Shown here piece after piece: positions 37,742-49,226 of a stretch of 64,000 bases of DNA. The notes beneath the pieces were generated by a model that saw only the letters and a list, made by a program, of their open reading frames with translations, searched no databases and was not told the DNA's origin. Positions within the stretch are counted from its first letter, which is position 1. The number at the start of each line of letters is the position of its first letter. Source of the stretch: Lepiota brunneoincarnata (taxonomy: Eukaryota > Basidiomycota > Agaricomycetes > Agaricales > Agaricaceae); NCBI GenBank assembly GCA_023014365.1, contig JAEBUN010000002.1, forward strand, positions 1,302,001 to 1,366,000. The letters are read 5' to 3'. A program made the translations under genes and the position numbers.

Positions 37742-40115
37742 ATGGACATTGACCAACTTTTCAAGGTGAACAATTAAAAAAGTGCACAAGAGCGAAACAT
37801 TGACCACCATTTAGGCACCAAAGCTCCCAGCAAGCAGCGTAAAACGCAAATTGCCGGATAACCCAACACCTGAGATGCTGAAGAGAATGAAGTTGGAAGC
37901 TTCTACCCCTTCATCTTCTTCCAGTGATAAGGGCAAGGCACGAGCAGTTACTATAGAAGACGATGATGAACATGGCGACACCAGTTTCGCACCCGGAGGA
38001 GATGCTGACTATTTTGCGGAGGAAGACGAGGAAGGACGATTCTATGGTGGTGGTCTCACGCAGGAACAGAAACAAATACTGAATATATTTGACTCTGCAA
38101 CGGAGGATGGGGCACCGAACGAGGTAAGTTCTGATGCTATTTCGTGTTCCTCCACTGTGTTCAACTTTAACTGTAGCCGGAGGAATTGTCAGTGACTTCG
38201 ATTCGACGTATACTACTCAAGTTTGAACGCGCCGTAAACAAAAACACAGACCAACGGTCGAAATATCCAGACGACCCAACAAAGTCCGTACCCCTCAGCC
38301 ACTTGCAAGCCGAAATCTGATAAAAACTATTCCGATTAGGTTTATCGATTCTGAGGCAGACCTGGACCTCGCAATAAAAGCGCTACTTCCATTAGCACAG
38401 GCACCATCTTTGGCATACCCAGAACTCGTCAAGTCCGGGACCGTAATCCTATTAGTTGGTCTCTTAACTCACGAGAACATGGACATCGTCATTGATGTTG
38501 TCGAGCTCATTCACGAGCTGACTGATGAGGATGCTGGTGCAGACGAAGCTCAAGAAGACGCCGGTGAAACGGAAGAGGCCCTAAGAAATTTGGTGGATAG
38601 CTTGGTCTGTAAACTTTTCTTGTTCCCTCAATTATTCTGACTCTTTTTCAGATAGAGAATTCTATATTCGATTTACTTACTGACAATCTGCAGCGTGTGA
38701 ATGAAGAGGAGGAGTCAGACAGACAGGGTGTATTCCATATCCTCGGTACCTATTTCTGATTTGCACTCATCGATCACTCTCTGAAGACTGATTCGTTCAT
38801 AGGAATATTTGAGAACCTAGTTGGTCTCAGCCCTGCTTTGTCAACCTCCCTTGTATCGACAACCAGGCTATTACAATGGTTACTTGATCGAATACAAGCA
38901 AAGAATCACGATGAAAACCGTAATTACGCTGCCGAACTTCTCTCGATTCTCTTGCAAAATAACACCGAGAATCGGTTACAACTTGGCCAAAAAGATGGTG
39001 TAGAAATTGTGCTTAAAGTTTTATCGGTGAATCTCGCCCACCACCTAAAAGAAGTTTGGATTCTCAATACCAACAGCAATTCCGACGTCGAGATCCCGTA
39101 GATACTGATGAGACCGAGTTCATGGAAAACCTTTTCGACGCCCTCTGCTCAGCCTTGAGCGAGGCGCCTATCAAAAAATTGTTCCTCGACTCCGAAGGTC
39201 CCGATCTCATGGTTCTTATGATGAAGTTAGTTCACGACATCAATTTCTGCATTGATGTTGCTTACATGGACATAACAGAAATAAGATGCAGTCTAGATTA
39301 CGTTCCATCAAAACATTGGATTACGCGATGTCTGGTACAAATGGCTCCGCTATTTGTGAGACTTTCATCGAAGCCCTAGGACTGAAAACCCTTTTCTCGG
39401 CGTTCATGGGCAAAGTAGGCAGCCTGTAAAATTTCTACAAGAATGGCAGAGCTCAAACCCTCTACTCAGACACAAAAGAAGCGGGCCACGCTAACTCCTG
39501 CCTCGGAAGATACGACGCACATACTCGGAATCATTTCGTCCTTATTCACCAACCTCCCCTCGGACTCAACCGGAAGAGTCCGCTTGCTCGCGAAGTTTGT
39601 TGAATCCAGCTATGAGAAGGTGGACAAATTATTGGAGATCCGCAACTCCGCTCGAGTACGACTAATTGCTACGGACAAGCAAATTGAAGCAGAGAAGAAG
39701 GCTCGTACCATGCTTGCTCAACATAGATCTTGATTATCCTGACGTTTCAGCAGGGAATGGTTGATAATGACGAGGAAATCACTGACGAAGCCCAAGACCT
39801 CTGGTACCTACGGCGATTAGACGCGGGGTTGTTCACCCTGCAAACCGTGGATTATATCCTAGCTTGGATCATTATGGAGGACGACGGCGTAAGTTCAGCC
39901 CCGACCCCGGATTGGTTTGTCGGATCACTAAATAACTATCCAAGATCCGAATGCATACCCTGCAAATGCTCAATCGCAACAACCAGGACCTCAAGAACAT
40001 CGTACAATCCCTTCGTATCTACCACGATAACTTAAATGAAACACAAGACCAAGATAACGAAGTATCCTCTCAAAAACAAATTTTGAGCCAATTGATTGAA
40101 GCACTGGACTCGTGA
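37742..40115 (+). CDS. CTNNBL1: Beta-catenin-like protein 1 (spliceosome-associated armadillo protein)
   Basis: Armadillo-repeat protein that in animals binds CDC5L and PRP31 in the Prp19 complex of the spliceosome. The first exon encodes only MDIDQLFK; an intron then leads to a disordered, nuclear-targeting start (SSVKRKLPDNPTPEMLKRMK) and an acidic patch. The repeat domain follows: EELSVTSIRRILLKFERAV, FIDSEADLDLAIKALLPLA, DVVELIHELTDEDAG, GVFHILGIFENLVGLSP, NYAAELLSILLQNN, TEFMENLFDALCSALSE and SIKTLDYAMSGTNGSAICETF. The C-terminal part has VDYILAWIIMEDD and ends EALDS, TGA at 40113-40115. The order and length (about 590 residues) fit the family. Its 3' end is only 53 bp from the convergent UTP15 stop, so the untranslated regions must overlap. 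Confidence 0.93.
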
Positions 40116-40168
40116 CTTGACTATCAGGCCGTTTTGCAGGACGTGAAGGTATATACTTCCTAGAAGCG

Positions 40169-41918
40169 CTACGAGGGTGTCGGTACCAGGGAAGAAGACA
40201 TGATCATTTTTAGTGCGCCCTTGATACGCTGAAGTTCTGCTTGGAAACGAAGCTCCGCTGTGATCTTCTTATGTAGCCGCCTAACCAGAGAATCTATCAG
40301 AGGCGCTTGACCGATGACGGGTTGATACATATCTAATGAACTATCAGGTCAAACTCAAGATAAAATGAAGTGCGCACGTACCAATGACAACACAAGCGAC
40401 GTCACAAGCTAATTCACCAAACCGTGGATCAGTGACATGCTTCAGGAGCAGCCTCAGAATGGGCTCGAGCAGAACATCATCGCGTCCTGCAAGCGCTATC
40501 CTGAGCCCATTACGGTGTATTAGTTCTTGGATAAGAGAGAATGCTGTCGTCGGGGGAACTTGCTAAACCAAGGGTCAAAACACAATCTAGTATAGAAAAT
40601 CAAGACTGTTACCTTCCGCAGAACCGCATCCAAGGCGGCTGAATACTTGAAGGATTTGAGCATTCGATCGTAATCCCTCAACCGCTTCGTCCTCCGTTGC
40701 TCGACCATCAACTCATTAACGTCACCCCACGGTCTAGTCTTGCCTTTGCCTTTCACCCATCCTTGCCCAACTCCCAAAAGCTGATTACCAAAGAGCATTT
40801 CGCCAGAGCCAAGCGAAGCGGCCGAGGCGTCAGAATGTTTAACATGCTGCCGTCGAACCGAGAGAGTACCGTCAGACATTCCACCGACGATGTGGGTTTC
40901 GTCTGGCTAGAATTTCGCAGGTTGTTCAGGTGAAGTAGGTATATCACTGACGGAACTCGTACCGAGATCGCTAGACACAGGATAGGTGACGGATATCGCA
41001 TTGTATGTACAACCTTGTACGTGCTCACGTCGTATACTTTAACCATGTGGTCTAGTCCGCCGGTCAATAGACGGCTAGCATTCGCGTTAAAAGCCAGGGC
41101 GGTAACCGTTTTTTGATGGTTTGAGATGGCCCTCAGGCACCGCCCGCCTGCGACAATATCCCAGACACGAATGATAGGACCAGCGGAAGAAATGGCAGCT
41201 GTTCCAGATGGGAACATGAGGACTTGTTCTACGGGCGCATTTCCCCTTGAGTTTCCACCCATTGCCATCTCACAACTACCAGTTCTCATATCGAATAGTC
41301 TGACGGTCGTGTCGTAGGACCCAGTGAAGACGACATTCGGATTCGAAGTTGAAAACTGTCCAGTCCGAACATAATCTGAGTGGTCTAGAAAGGTACAAAT
41401 CGATGTCTGCGAGGATACATCCCAGACTTTTGCGGTGGCATCGTCGGAACACGTGAGGACATGCGTTGGATTCAAAGTCGAGAACTTGGAAACATGCACA
41501 GGTTGTCTATGCGAGTCTAAGGTGCGGAGGATAGCCCTCGAGTTAATGTCAAAGATCTATAATGCTTCAGTAGACCTACATTGCTGAACAGCCGGAAACA
41601 CACCTGAACTAACCCACTGTCATCCCCAGCGACAACCAATTTCCCGTCTCCGCGTATATTTCCGCCCCTAGCTACATCTTTGAATCGAGAAATAGTTTTG
41701 GTTACTTTTTGTGTACGAGGCGCATAAATTTGGACCCTTGTTGCCGCTGTTACGGCGTAGCGATGGGGTTTTGCGCTGGAGAAATGCACAGATGTGACTG
41801 GGGCATATTCTTTGATGAACACAGGGTGTCTGTACTGGCGCCAATACCTTGACTCTGGGGAGTGATTCGAGGCTGCGAGGCGGGGATGCGGCTTCACTGT
41901 TGTTGGTAAAAAATCCAT
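40169..41918 (-). CDS. UTP15: U3 small nucleolar RNA-associated protein 15
   Basis: WD40 subunit of the t-UTP/UTP-A complex, which starts assembly of the small-subunit processome on pre-rRNA in the nucleolus. It begins MDFLPTTVKPHPRLA (ATG at 41916-41918). WD repeats include APVTSVHFSSAKPHRYAVTA, IRGDGKLVVAGDDSGLVQ, HVSKFSTLNPTHVLTCSDD, AKVWDVSS, VVFTGSYDTTVRLFDMR, PIIRVWDIVAGGRCL and RLLTGGLDHMVKVYDVS. The C-terminal UTP15 domain has LRDYDRMLKSFKYSAALDAV, AFSLIQELIHRNGLRIALAG and LRLLLKHVTDPRFGEL, ending about 40169. Introns are short and canonical. It shares a 139-bp upstream spacer with the TCTP gene, which could couple ribosome production with growth control; that link is an inference. 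Confidence 0.93.
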
Positions 41919-42057
41919 CAACCTTCTGCATCTGAAGGGCAGGGTGCAAATAAGTTGGCTGATGATTGATCACGTGCTTATGATAAGATCAATCTTTAAC
42001 AAGATCTTACGCCGCTTTGCTTGCCGGGAATTTATCCTCTCACACCCAGCCTTCATC
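41919..42057. promoter_or_regulatory. Shared 139-bp upstream region of UTP15 and TCTP
   Basis: Shortest divergent spacer in the window. No TATA box or named motif was seen; the two core promoters are probably interleaved. Confidence 0.45.
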
Positions 42058-42868
42058 ATGCTGCTCTATTCAGATGTTCTTACTGGCGATGAGATGATCT
42101 CTGATGCCTTTCCTATGTAGGTGGGAACCAAATCGCACCTCTGAGCCTGTGATGACGCAACGAGCAGCAAAGAAGTGGACGATATCGTCTTTGAGGTGAA
42201 CGGGCGGATGACGACTGTTGGAGCAGACAATGTTGATATCGGTGAGTAGAGGAGTATATTGATGGCTGATCACGAGCCGACATCACCGTCAGGTGCAAAT
42301 CCCTCCGCTGAGGAACAAGAAGAAGCAGTGGAGGACGGGTCGAAACAGATCATCGATATTGTCCACAGTTTTCGCCTGCAACCCACAGCATTCGATAAGA
42401 AGTCTTTTTTGACTTACCTCAAGGTTGGTGCACGACCACCTTTACCCTTGCCGTATCTCACTGTTGGTGCAGGGCTACATGAAAGCAGTTAAGCAGAAAC
42501 TTGAGGAAACCAATCCCGACCGGGTAGAAGACTTTGAGAAGGGTGCCCAAGCATACGCGAAAAAGATTCTCGCCAATTTTAAAGATTTTGAATTCGTAAG
42601 TCTTCACACGTGAGAATTCCCAGTTACTAATCAAACCCAGTACACCGGCGAAGCTATGAATCCCGACGGCATGATCGCCCTGCTCAACTACCGCGTACGT
42701 TGTTGCACCCTCATCAGATGCCCGTTGGAGTACTGACGCAGAATCCATGGCTAGGAGGACGGTATTACGCGTGAGTGTATTCATCCGCGGGTTTGTGTTG
42801 AGCAACTAATCTCCGAATCAGCATACTTCACCTTCTGGAAGGATGGTTTGAAGGAGATCAAGCTGTAG
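42058..42868 (+). CDS. Translationally controlled tumour protein homologue
   Basis: Small conserved cytosolic protein (TCTP, yeast Tma19) associated with growth, ribosomes and stress response. Six exons give about 168 residues: [19 protein letters not shown], joined to [19 protein letters not shown], then [94 protein letters not shown] and TAG at 42866-42868. Both TCTP signatures (the AKKI..NFKDFEFYTGE region and YFTFWKDGL) are present and the length is normal. It is divergent from UTP15. The expression level could not be judged from the sequence, although homologues are usually highly expressed. Confidence 0.95.
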
Positions 42869-43831
42869 TCGGATTTGGGGTTGGGGTGTCACTTTTCATC
42901 TTTTTACTTCTCGTCGGAATACTGCATGAACGAATGCTATCTTGTTTTTCTGTGGATCTTCCTATCGACCCAATTTTGGTATGCAGGAGACTACATATCC
43001 AGTACCTTACCCTCGCTACACTCTTTCTTTTCCTCACTTTGGCAGAACGAGTGAAAGCAGAGGTGATTCAGGGAACTAAGTTTACGCACTCCAGTCTCCA
43101 GAGTCCGTTTTAAGTACTAACATGTTTGACTCGGTCACGTGGTGCACGCCTTACTGTCGACCTCAACCATCCTCCGAACTCCTCGAGATGGTGGATTAAC
43201 ACGTAGATCATCGCCAACTCCCTGCTGGGGACGTCATTTCCGATTGGAGGCCCGAGACCGAGCACCCCAAGAGACCTTTTCGTAAGGTCTTGAAGGTGCA
43301 GAGAGGGTTCGATTCCCTACTCAAAGGTACATTGTGACTGGGCTGGTGCTCCAGGAAGACCGCTTGGTCGAACCAACACCATATCCACCTGTTGCACCCA
43401 CTGCTGCGGACCGCAGTGAGAGCCCTTTGGGGTGCTACACCAACGTATAAACGCCATGAGCGGCCTGGGTTAGGAGTTGCGAGTTGCTTCGTCATTGGGA
43501 TTGCGATGGCAGGATCCGGCTCTGGGATACTGGCTACAAGAGGCTATCCTTACTTCTGGGTAAAAGGTTACAGCTGCCCGTTGTTTTTTCTATTACTGCC
43601 GCCTTGTTTTTACTGCAGACCTTCACCTCTACTAGAAACCTCTACACATCCTCTCAAATTTTATTACGTAGAACCACCACTGTTGACCTCCGGGCATTAG
43701 GCCCGACCGCGCCTTAGCACTAGTTTGCTTGTTGCGGTATATAAATGCAGAGTTTAAAAAAAAAAAAAAAAGAAAGACTCGATCATGTGATCTCATCTAT
43801 ACAGTGGGTGCGCGAGTTGTCCCCATTCCAA
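42869..43831. other. 963-bp stretch without a supported gene
   Basis: It lies between the TCTP stop and the GCP3 start. The left part is T-rich and is probably the TCTP 3' region. At 43272-43290 there is a perfect 7-bp hairpin (AGACCTT / AAGGTCT, 5-base loop), followed at about 43306-43316 by GGTTCGATTCC, which looks like an RNA polymerase III B box; no complete tRNA can be folded around it. A palindromic CACGTG lies at 43136-43141. The right part has an A16 run (43756-43771). Open frames are short and unlike known proteins. Confidence 0.5.
43756..43771. repeat. Run of 16 A
   Basis: A16 tract 60 bases upstream of the GCP3 start codon. It could be a promoter poly(dA:dT) element that excludes nucleosomes, or the remnant of a retroposed tail; the first is likelier given the position. 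Confidence 0.9.
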
Positions 43832-46800
43832 ATGGCTACCCCATCAGCCGGCCTCGAGTCTCTAGTGAGCTTCCTGGTACCTTCGTCGCGGAACGACCAG
43901 AAATTACATTATGAACTACTCTTACAATGCCAAGATATCCTGAACAGGTTGGAATGAATGGATCCCTCTCTGACCAACTCTTTCATCTAATCGATTTGGC
44001 AGCCACATTGGCTATAACCGAACTACTGACTTTGGTCAGTTGGTCGACATTATCAAAAAACACTGTGAGTTGGCTTATTATGCACAACACCCCGATTCAC
44101 ACGCTCCAGTGGTCCAGAAGTCGTCCAGTGGGAACGACGCCTTGAAATTCACAAACCTTGTTTCGCGTTTACTCGACCAAGTACGTGCTTGAACTACAAT
44201 GATGAACATGCTCTCCCAACAAACATGTAGCCCATCTTGAACAAAAAACAAGAGTCCATTATCTTCCTTCACTCTCTGGCATCGGCTGTGGCACCCCCTA
44301 CCCTTGTTCCCGTCTCTTTGCCTTTACTAGCACCACCTCCATCTCGTGACATTCCAACATCGCCGATCAGTCCTGCAACTAGTCGTGCTGCTGCACCACC
44401 ACCACCACCACCACCACCACCACCATCGAAATCCCAACTTTTGAGGGAATATCGTAAATCTCGAGGTAAGGCGCCCGCCCATCATTGCCAATCGTTTGAT
44501 TCTGATCAACCTCATCCTAAAGGATATGCCCATATTTCAGAAAAAATCTTATTGCGCGATGCATTATATCTACTTCAGGGTATATCTGGGAAATATGTCA
44601 AAATTTCCATGTCTGAGGAGGACGATAACCGGGTGATTCTCGTAGAAGATTCGGTGAGCTGACAATTCAGTGTCATTCTGCTCCTATGCTCCTGAACTTC
44701 CGTAGAAAAACATAGTGCCACCACCCACCATGGTCCTGATCCATCGGCTAGCAGAGCTTGGTTATTTGTACAACCGCGTCGAGGCCTTCGTGCGTCAGAG
44801 GGAGTCTGCCTCCGGGGTCGGGATGATCGAGCAAAGCCTCTGTCATTATCTTCAAGCACAACTGACGGAATATTACCGCCTCATTGCCATCCTCGAGACT
44901 CAAATGTCTCAGATTGACGATGTTCGGACTGCAGCTGATGAATCTAAGACCACTACCAGTCTCTCCCTCCGTCGGTTGGATGTGTGGATTAACGAATGGC
45001 GAATGAGAATGCGGATGATGAGTGTCTGTGTCGAGGGAGCAAAGAGTATGTCCCTTATATACATGCAAACGGGCATTTGAGTTCTGACCAGCCTAAAGAA
45101 GCGCAAGGCGGGGCACTGGTCAACTTGATTCACAGCTATACTGATAATGGTGACCCATTCATACGAACATTTACTGATCATTTACTAGAGGAGGTATACC
45201 CTCTTTTCATGGGAAATCCATTATAGTCGGCTGACGTTTCAATCAGGTATCTCGCCCGTTCTTTTCTACGCTACATAAGTGGTTGTTCTCCGGGGAGCTA
45301 TATGATCCCTTCGCAGAATTCTTCGTTTCCGTGGATTCGGATTTAGGACATACACCGTCTGCTCACCTATCCACTAACGCGGGGGATCACCCATCAGCCG
45401 ATGGTGGGTTTGACCGGTTTGCTACCGACGGGGAGGACTATTCCGCTGCAAGAGAAGATGGTCTCAAGCTATGGGAGACGAAATATCGGTTTCGTCAAGA
45501 AATGCTGCCCCTTTTTGTGGGTGACACGTTCGGGGAAAAGGTGATGGTGACCTGGATGCCTGTCGTGCTGGTTCTGAAAAAGGCATCGTTGCAGATATTC
45601 TCAACTGGGAAAAGCTTGAATTTCATCCGCTACAGCTGCCACGATAGCGACTGGGTCATTACGCGTGAAAAGATGAGCAATTCAAGGGGCCGTGAGTCGC
45701 ATTTCTTTGATGTCTAGCTGCAGCGAGACTAAAGCCGAGCCAGTTCTCCAATACAACGATATAATTGGGCTTGAAAGATCGATTGATACCGCGTACAAAA
45801 TCGCCAGTAAAAGGTTATTCGAAGTGTTCATTGACAAGTTCAAGTTACTCGATCATCTCAACGCTTTGAAGCATTACCTGATGTTGGGTTATGGGGACTT
45901 CACGGACCAACTCATGGAAACCCTCGAGTAAGCCCGTCACGTTTTTTTTTTCATTTTTGATTGGCTAATGTGCACAAAAGACCCAGCTTAGCCAGGCCAG
46001 CCAACACCCTGTACAGACACAATCTCACGGCCACGTTGGAAACGGCTATTCGATCCACAAGCGCCCAGCATGATCCGGTGGACGTCCTACGACGATTGGA
46101 CGCTCGCATGCTGGAGTATTCGCACGGGGAGATCGGCTGGGATGTATTCACTCTGGAATATAAAGTCGATTCACCCATTGACACAGTACTGGATTCGGAG
46201 TCGATGGAGAGATACCTGAAATTGTTCAGGTATCTCTGGCAGCTCAAACGAGTCGACCTCGCGCTGAATAAAGGGTGGGTGCGTGTGATCAGCGGGGTCC
46301 GTTCGTTTTTACGAGTTCCTGGTGAGCCAGCTCACTTGTCGGCAAGATGTTTGATTGTCTGATATACTGCATAGATTTGAATTTAGAATGGCACCGCATA
46401 CGGCTCACAACGGCAGAGATGATTCATTTCGTCCGTCAGATGCAAGCCTATTGCCGGCTCGAAGTTATTGAGTGCTCGTGGATCAACCTCATCGACTTCC
46501 TCAACAAAAAAGAGGGGGACCTAGACGCACTCATCGAAGCTCACCGCATCTACCTCGATCGCATCGTGAAGAAGCTTTTCTTGCTCAGCCCAAAGATTGG
46601 GAAAGAGGTAGGCAGAACCGTCTTAGATTTGTACGATCAACCCTTCATTCAACTGTCACTTGTCAAAAGGAAACTGCCCTGAACCAAGTTCGAGGCGTCT
46701 TTGGAATTATTTTACAGTTCCGGATAGCGGTCGTACGCGTCCTTGTTCCTGTCGATCAGTCATCGGCAAGCTAAAGTATATGTAGGATCACTTCTACAAC

Positions 46801-47134
46801 TATTGTTTGTCGGAATCTTCCCGACGGGACCAAGAGCTTGATGCGCAACGCGTGAGGACCTCCTGCCCTGATTTGAGTCTCCACGCACCTCCAAACGCTC
46901 ACTTTCTGTTTTTGGGCCCACTAGGGTGTACACACGGCTACAATGTCCCAAGCCCCGGCGCATTCGTTGCCAGAGATTATTGACCAACTAAAGGAGTATG
47001 GAACTACATTCACTGAGCGTGTGCAGTCCATTGTTGCGCACCTTCAAGTACATCCAGATCTCGATTGTCGTTTCTTGGGAATCCGGTTGTCATTCTCAGA
47101 TTATTACAGGCCGAAGAAAGAGCAGAAACTATGA
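43832..47134 (+). CDS. Gamma-tubulin complex component 3 (Spc98/Alp6)
   Basis: Subunit of the gamma-tubulin small complex that nucleates microtubules at the spindle pole body. It starts MATPSAGLESLVSFLVPSS (ATG at 43832). It has a poly-Pro run of ten CCA codons (44396-44425), then GCP N-terminal motifs: LLRDALYLLQGISGKYVKIS, LAELGYLYNRVEAFV, SLCHYLQAQLTEYYRLIAIL, PFFSTLHKWLFSGELYDPF, IFSTGKSLNFIRYSCHDSD. The C-terminal gamma-tubulin-binding half has FKLLDHLNALKHYLMLGYGD, LYRHNLTATLETAIRS, GWDVFTLEYKVDSPIDTV, YLKLFRYLWQLKRVD and MIHFVRQMQAYCRLEVIECS, ending FLGIRLSFSDYYRP and TGA at 47132-47134. The pattern VDVLRRLDARMLE..GWDVF matches GCP3 better than GCP2. Many short introns; convergent with PDI. 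Confidence 0.9.
44396..44425 (+). repeat. CCA trinucleotide repeat (10 units)
   Basis: Ten consecutive CCA codons encoding a proline run in the linker of GCP3. It is likely to vary in length between strains. Confidence 0.9.
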
Positions 47135-47290
47135 ATAATAAATACGCATTTTGTTTTCTGCATGTATTCAATCAGAGCTGTCACCTCAACTTCGGATTGA
47201 AGATATTGCATCATCCAAGCGGCACTAAAATGAATAAAAATTGAAAGTGATACTAAGGTACATTTTGAATGTAGGGTATTAAGCCAGAAC

Positions 47291-49040
47291 TCAAAGCTCC
47301 TCGTGAGTAACTGGAGTATCAGTGTGTGCAGGGGTCTCAGCGGGTGCGCTGACCGGGACCTGGGCGTCAGCCTTAGGCGTCTCGATAGGCTTCTCGGGGA
47401 TCTCGAGTGAGTTCTTGGCGTGCTCCTCAACAAAGGAGATCAAGCTCTCTAAAGAGCGGTCACCCTCATAGTCAATAAAGTCACGAGTACCAGCGGGCTT
47501 GAATTTGATGGTGGGAAAGCCTTGAACACGGAAAGGAACACTAGTGGGGAGGTCATTCTCAGTGGCCTCGAATTTGGCACTACGATGCTCGTGAGGGGTG
47601 AAATCGACAGAGAAGAGAATTAACGCTTACATGACGATTCTATCTTTGATAGGAGCATACTTGTCACCAAGGCTGTCCCAAATGGGCTTGAGACGCTTGC
47701 AGTGACCACACCAGGTAGCGTAGAGCTCGATGAAGACATCCTTAGAATCATCAAGGATGATCTCTTCAAAGGTTTTTCCAACGACGGTGTAAACACTCTC
47801 ATCCTGGGTTTCGGGAATAGGCTGGCTCTTGAGCGAGGGCTCAAGCTTTCCGGCGAGATATTGTTTAATCCAATCAGAAACGAGCTGAGGGGTAAAATCT
47901 TTGGCCTGGTCGAGTGGGTACTTGAGTTGTTCTTTGAGGTCTTGGATGACGAAAGAAGGCCACTTGGTCTCGAGGAGATTGAGAGCGCGACCGTGGTCAC
48001 CGAACTTGACAGCGTCAATCCAGACAAAGTTCATTTTGGGCTTGAACTCTTTCGCGATAGAGCGGACAGACTCGATTTGCTTGTCTTTCTCTTCAGAAGA
48101 GGGGTCGATGAAAAGATAGGCAAGGGGTTTGGTGCTTTGAGCGTAAATGGCATAATTTTCACCATTAACCTCATCAATGACAGGGATAGCGAGTTCTTTG
48201 ACCCAGTTGGAAATATCGTCAACAGCGAGGTCAGAGATGGGATAAGGGTATTCCGTGCGCGGTTCGTCGAAGTTACGGTAGACTACGATGGCTGGGGGAG
48301 TAACACCAGCCGCAGCGGCGGAATCCTTATCGGTGGAAAGACCAAAGAGGTAATCATCACGGTGCTTTTCAGCAGCGGCGCTGAAGACGGGAGCAGGACC
48401 CTCGGTAGAGGAAGGAAGGTAGGCAACAACAACTACTTTGTCGGACTTTTGGAACTCCTCATGATTGGTCGGGGTGACCTCGGAGACAGCGGGGAGGGAT
48501 TGTCTAGGGAAAAAGACGATAAGAGCCGACTCTGCTAAGCTCAGCGGATCAACCTACTTGGCCATGTAGCTGATAATTCCATCAGCCTTGCGGGGTCCAT
48601 TGTACTCAGTGGGTGTACCATTTTTGTAAACCTTGAGCGTCCTACGACAAGAATAAGCAAACCACAAGCTATACAGAAAGACGAACACTTACGGGTAGCC
48701 TTGCACTCCTTTGCTCTGGCAGAGCTCGCCTTCCTCGACACAGTCGACTTTGGCGAGCTTGATGTTCTTCTCCTTCAAAGCGGTGGCAGCTTCCTCATAA
48801 TGGGGAGCCAGCGCCTTGCAGTGACCACACCTGGGTAAGTTCAGACAATGACAGCGGTGAACAACGGTAGACAAAAGCTTACCATGGCGCGAAGAACTCG
48901 ACGAGCATAAGCGGCTCGTCTGTGACAGACGCCTCAAAGTTGGCGGCAGTCAAGCTGATGACATCGGAGTCGGCGTCAGCAAAGACAAGAGAGGCCAAGG
49001 CAAGGAGGGAGGCAGAAGCTGTGAGTGAACAGAGACGCAT
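47291..49040 (-). CDS. PDI1: Protein disulfide isomerase
   Basis: ER oxidoreductase that forms and rearranges disulfides in secreted proteins. ATG at 49038-49040 begins a signal peptide ([21 protein letters not shown]). The first thioredoxin domain reads [20 protein letters not shown], with the Trp codon split by an intron (48831-48882) just before the CGHC. Two redox-inactive domains follow ([38 protein letters not shown]). The second active site is [15 protein letters not shown]. The acidic tail ends in THEEL, an HDEL-type ER retention signal, before the TGA at 47291-47293. Both CGHC sites and the a-b-b'-a' layout are complete, so it should be active. It is convergent with GCP3, with a 156-bp spacer. 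Confidence 0.95.
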
Positions 49041-49226
49041 GGCGGCGGAAGGTAGAGAGAAGGAAATGAGACGTGTAAGTCTTTTAACTCATGAAAACCA
49101 ACTGACGTGTCAGTTGATCGAGATCACGGTCCATCCAATGATAAATAGACGCCCACACATCTTCTCGGCTGTCTGCCGTTAAGTTTGCATTGTATACGTG
49201 GCTCCTGTCTAATCTACGTATTGTAT

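Noticed and set aside
43306..43325. tRNA gene suggested by GGTTCGATTCC
   Set aside because: The T-stem has a mismatch, and no matching acceptor strand, anticodon arm or A box exists upstream or downstream.
43484..43717. 77-codon frame with the sequence GRIRLWDTGYKR, like a WD-repeat piece or a transposon relic
   Set aside because: Too short, isolated, and with no second repeat or mobile-element hallmark nearby.
47702..48538. 278-codon plus-strand open frame
   Set aside because: It lies wholly antisense to PDI, whose active sites and exon structure are unmistakable, and its own sequence matches no family.
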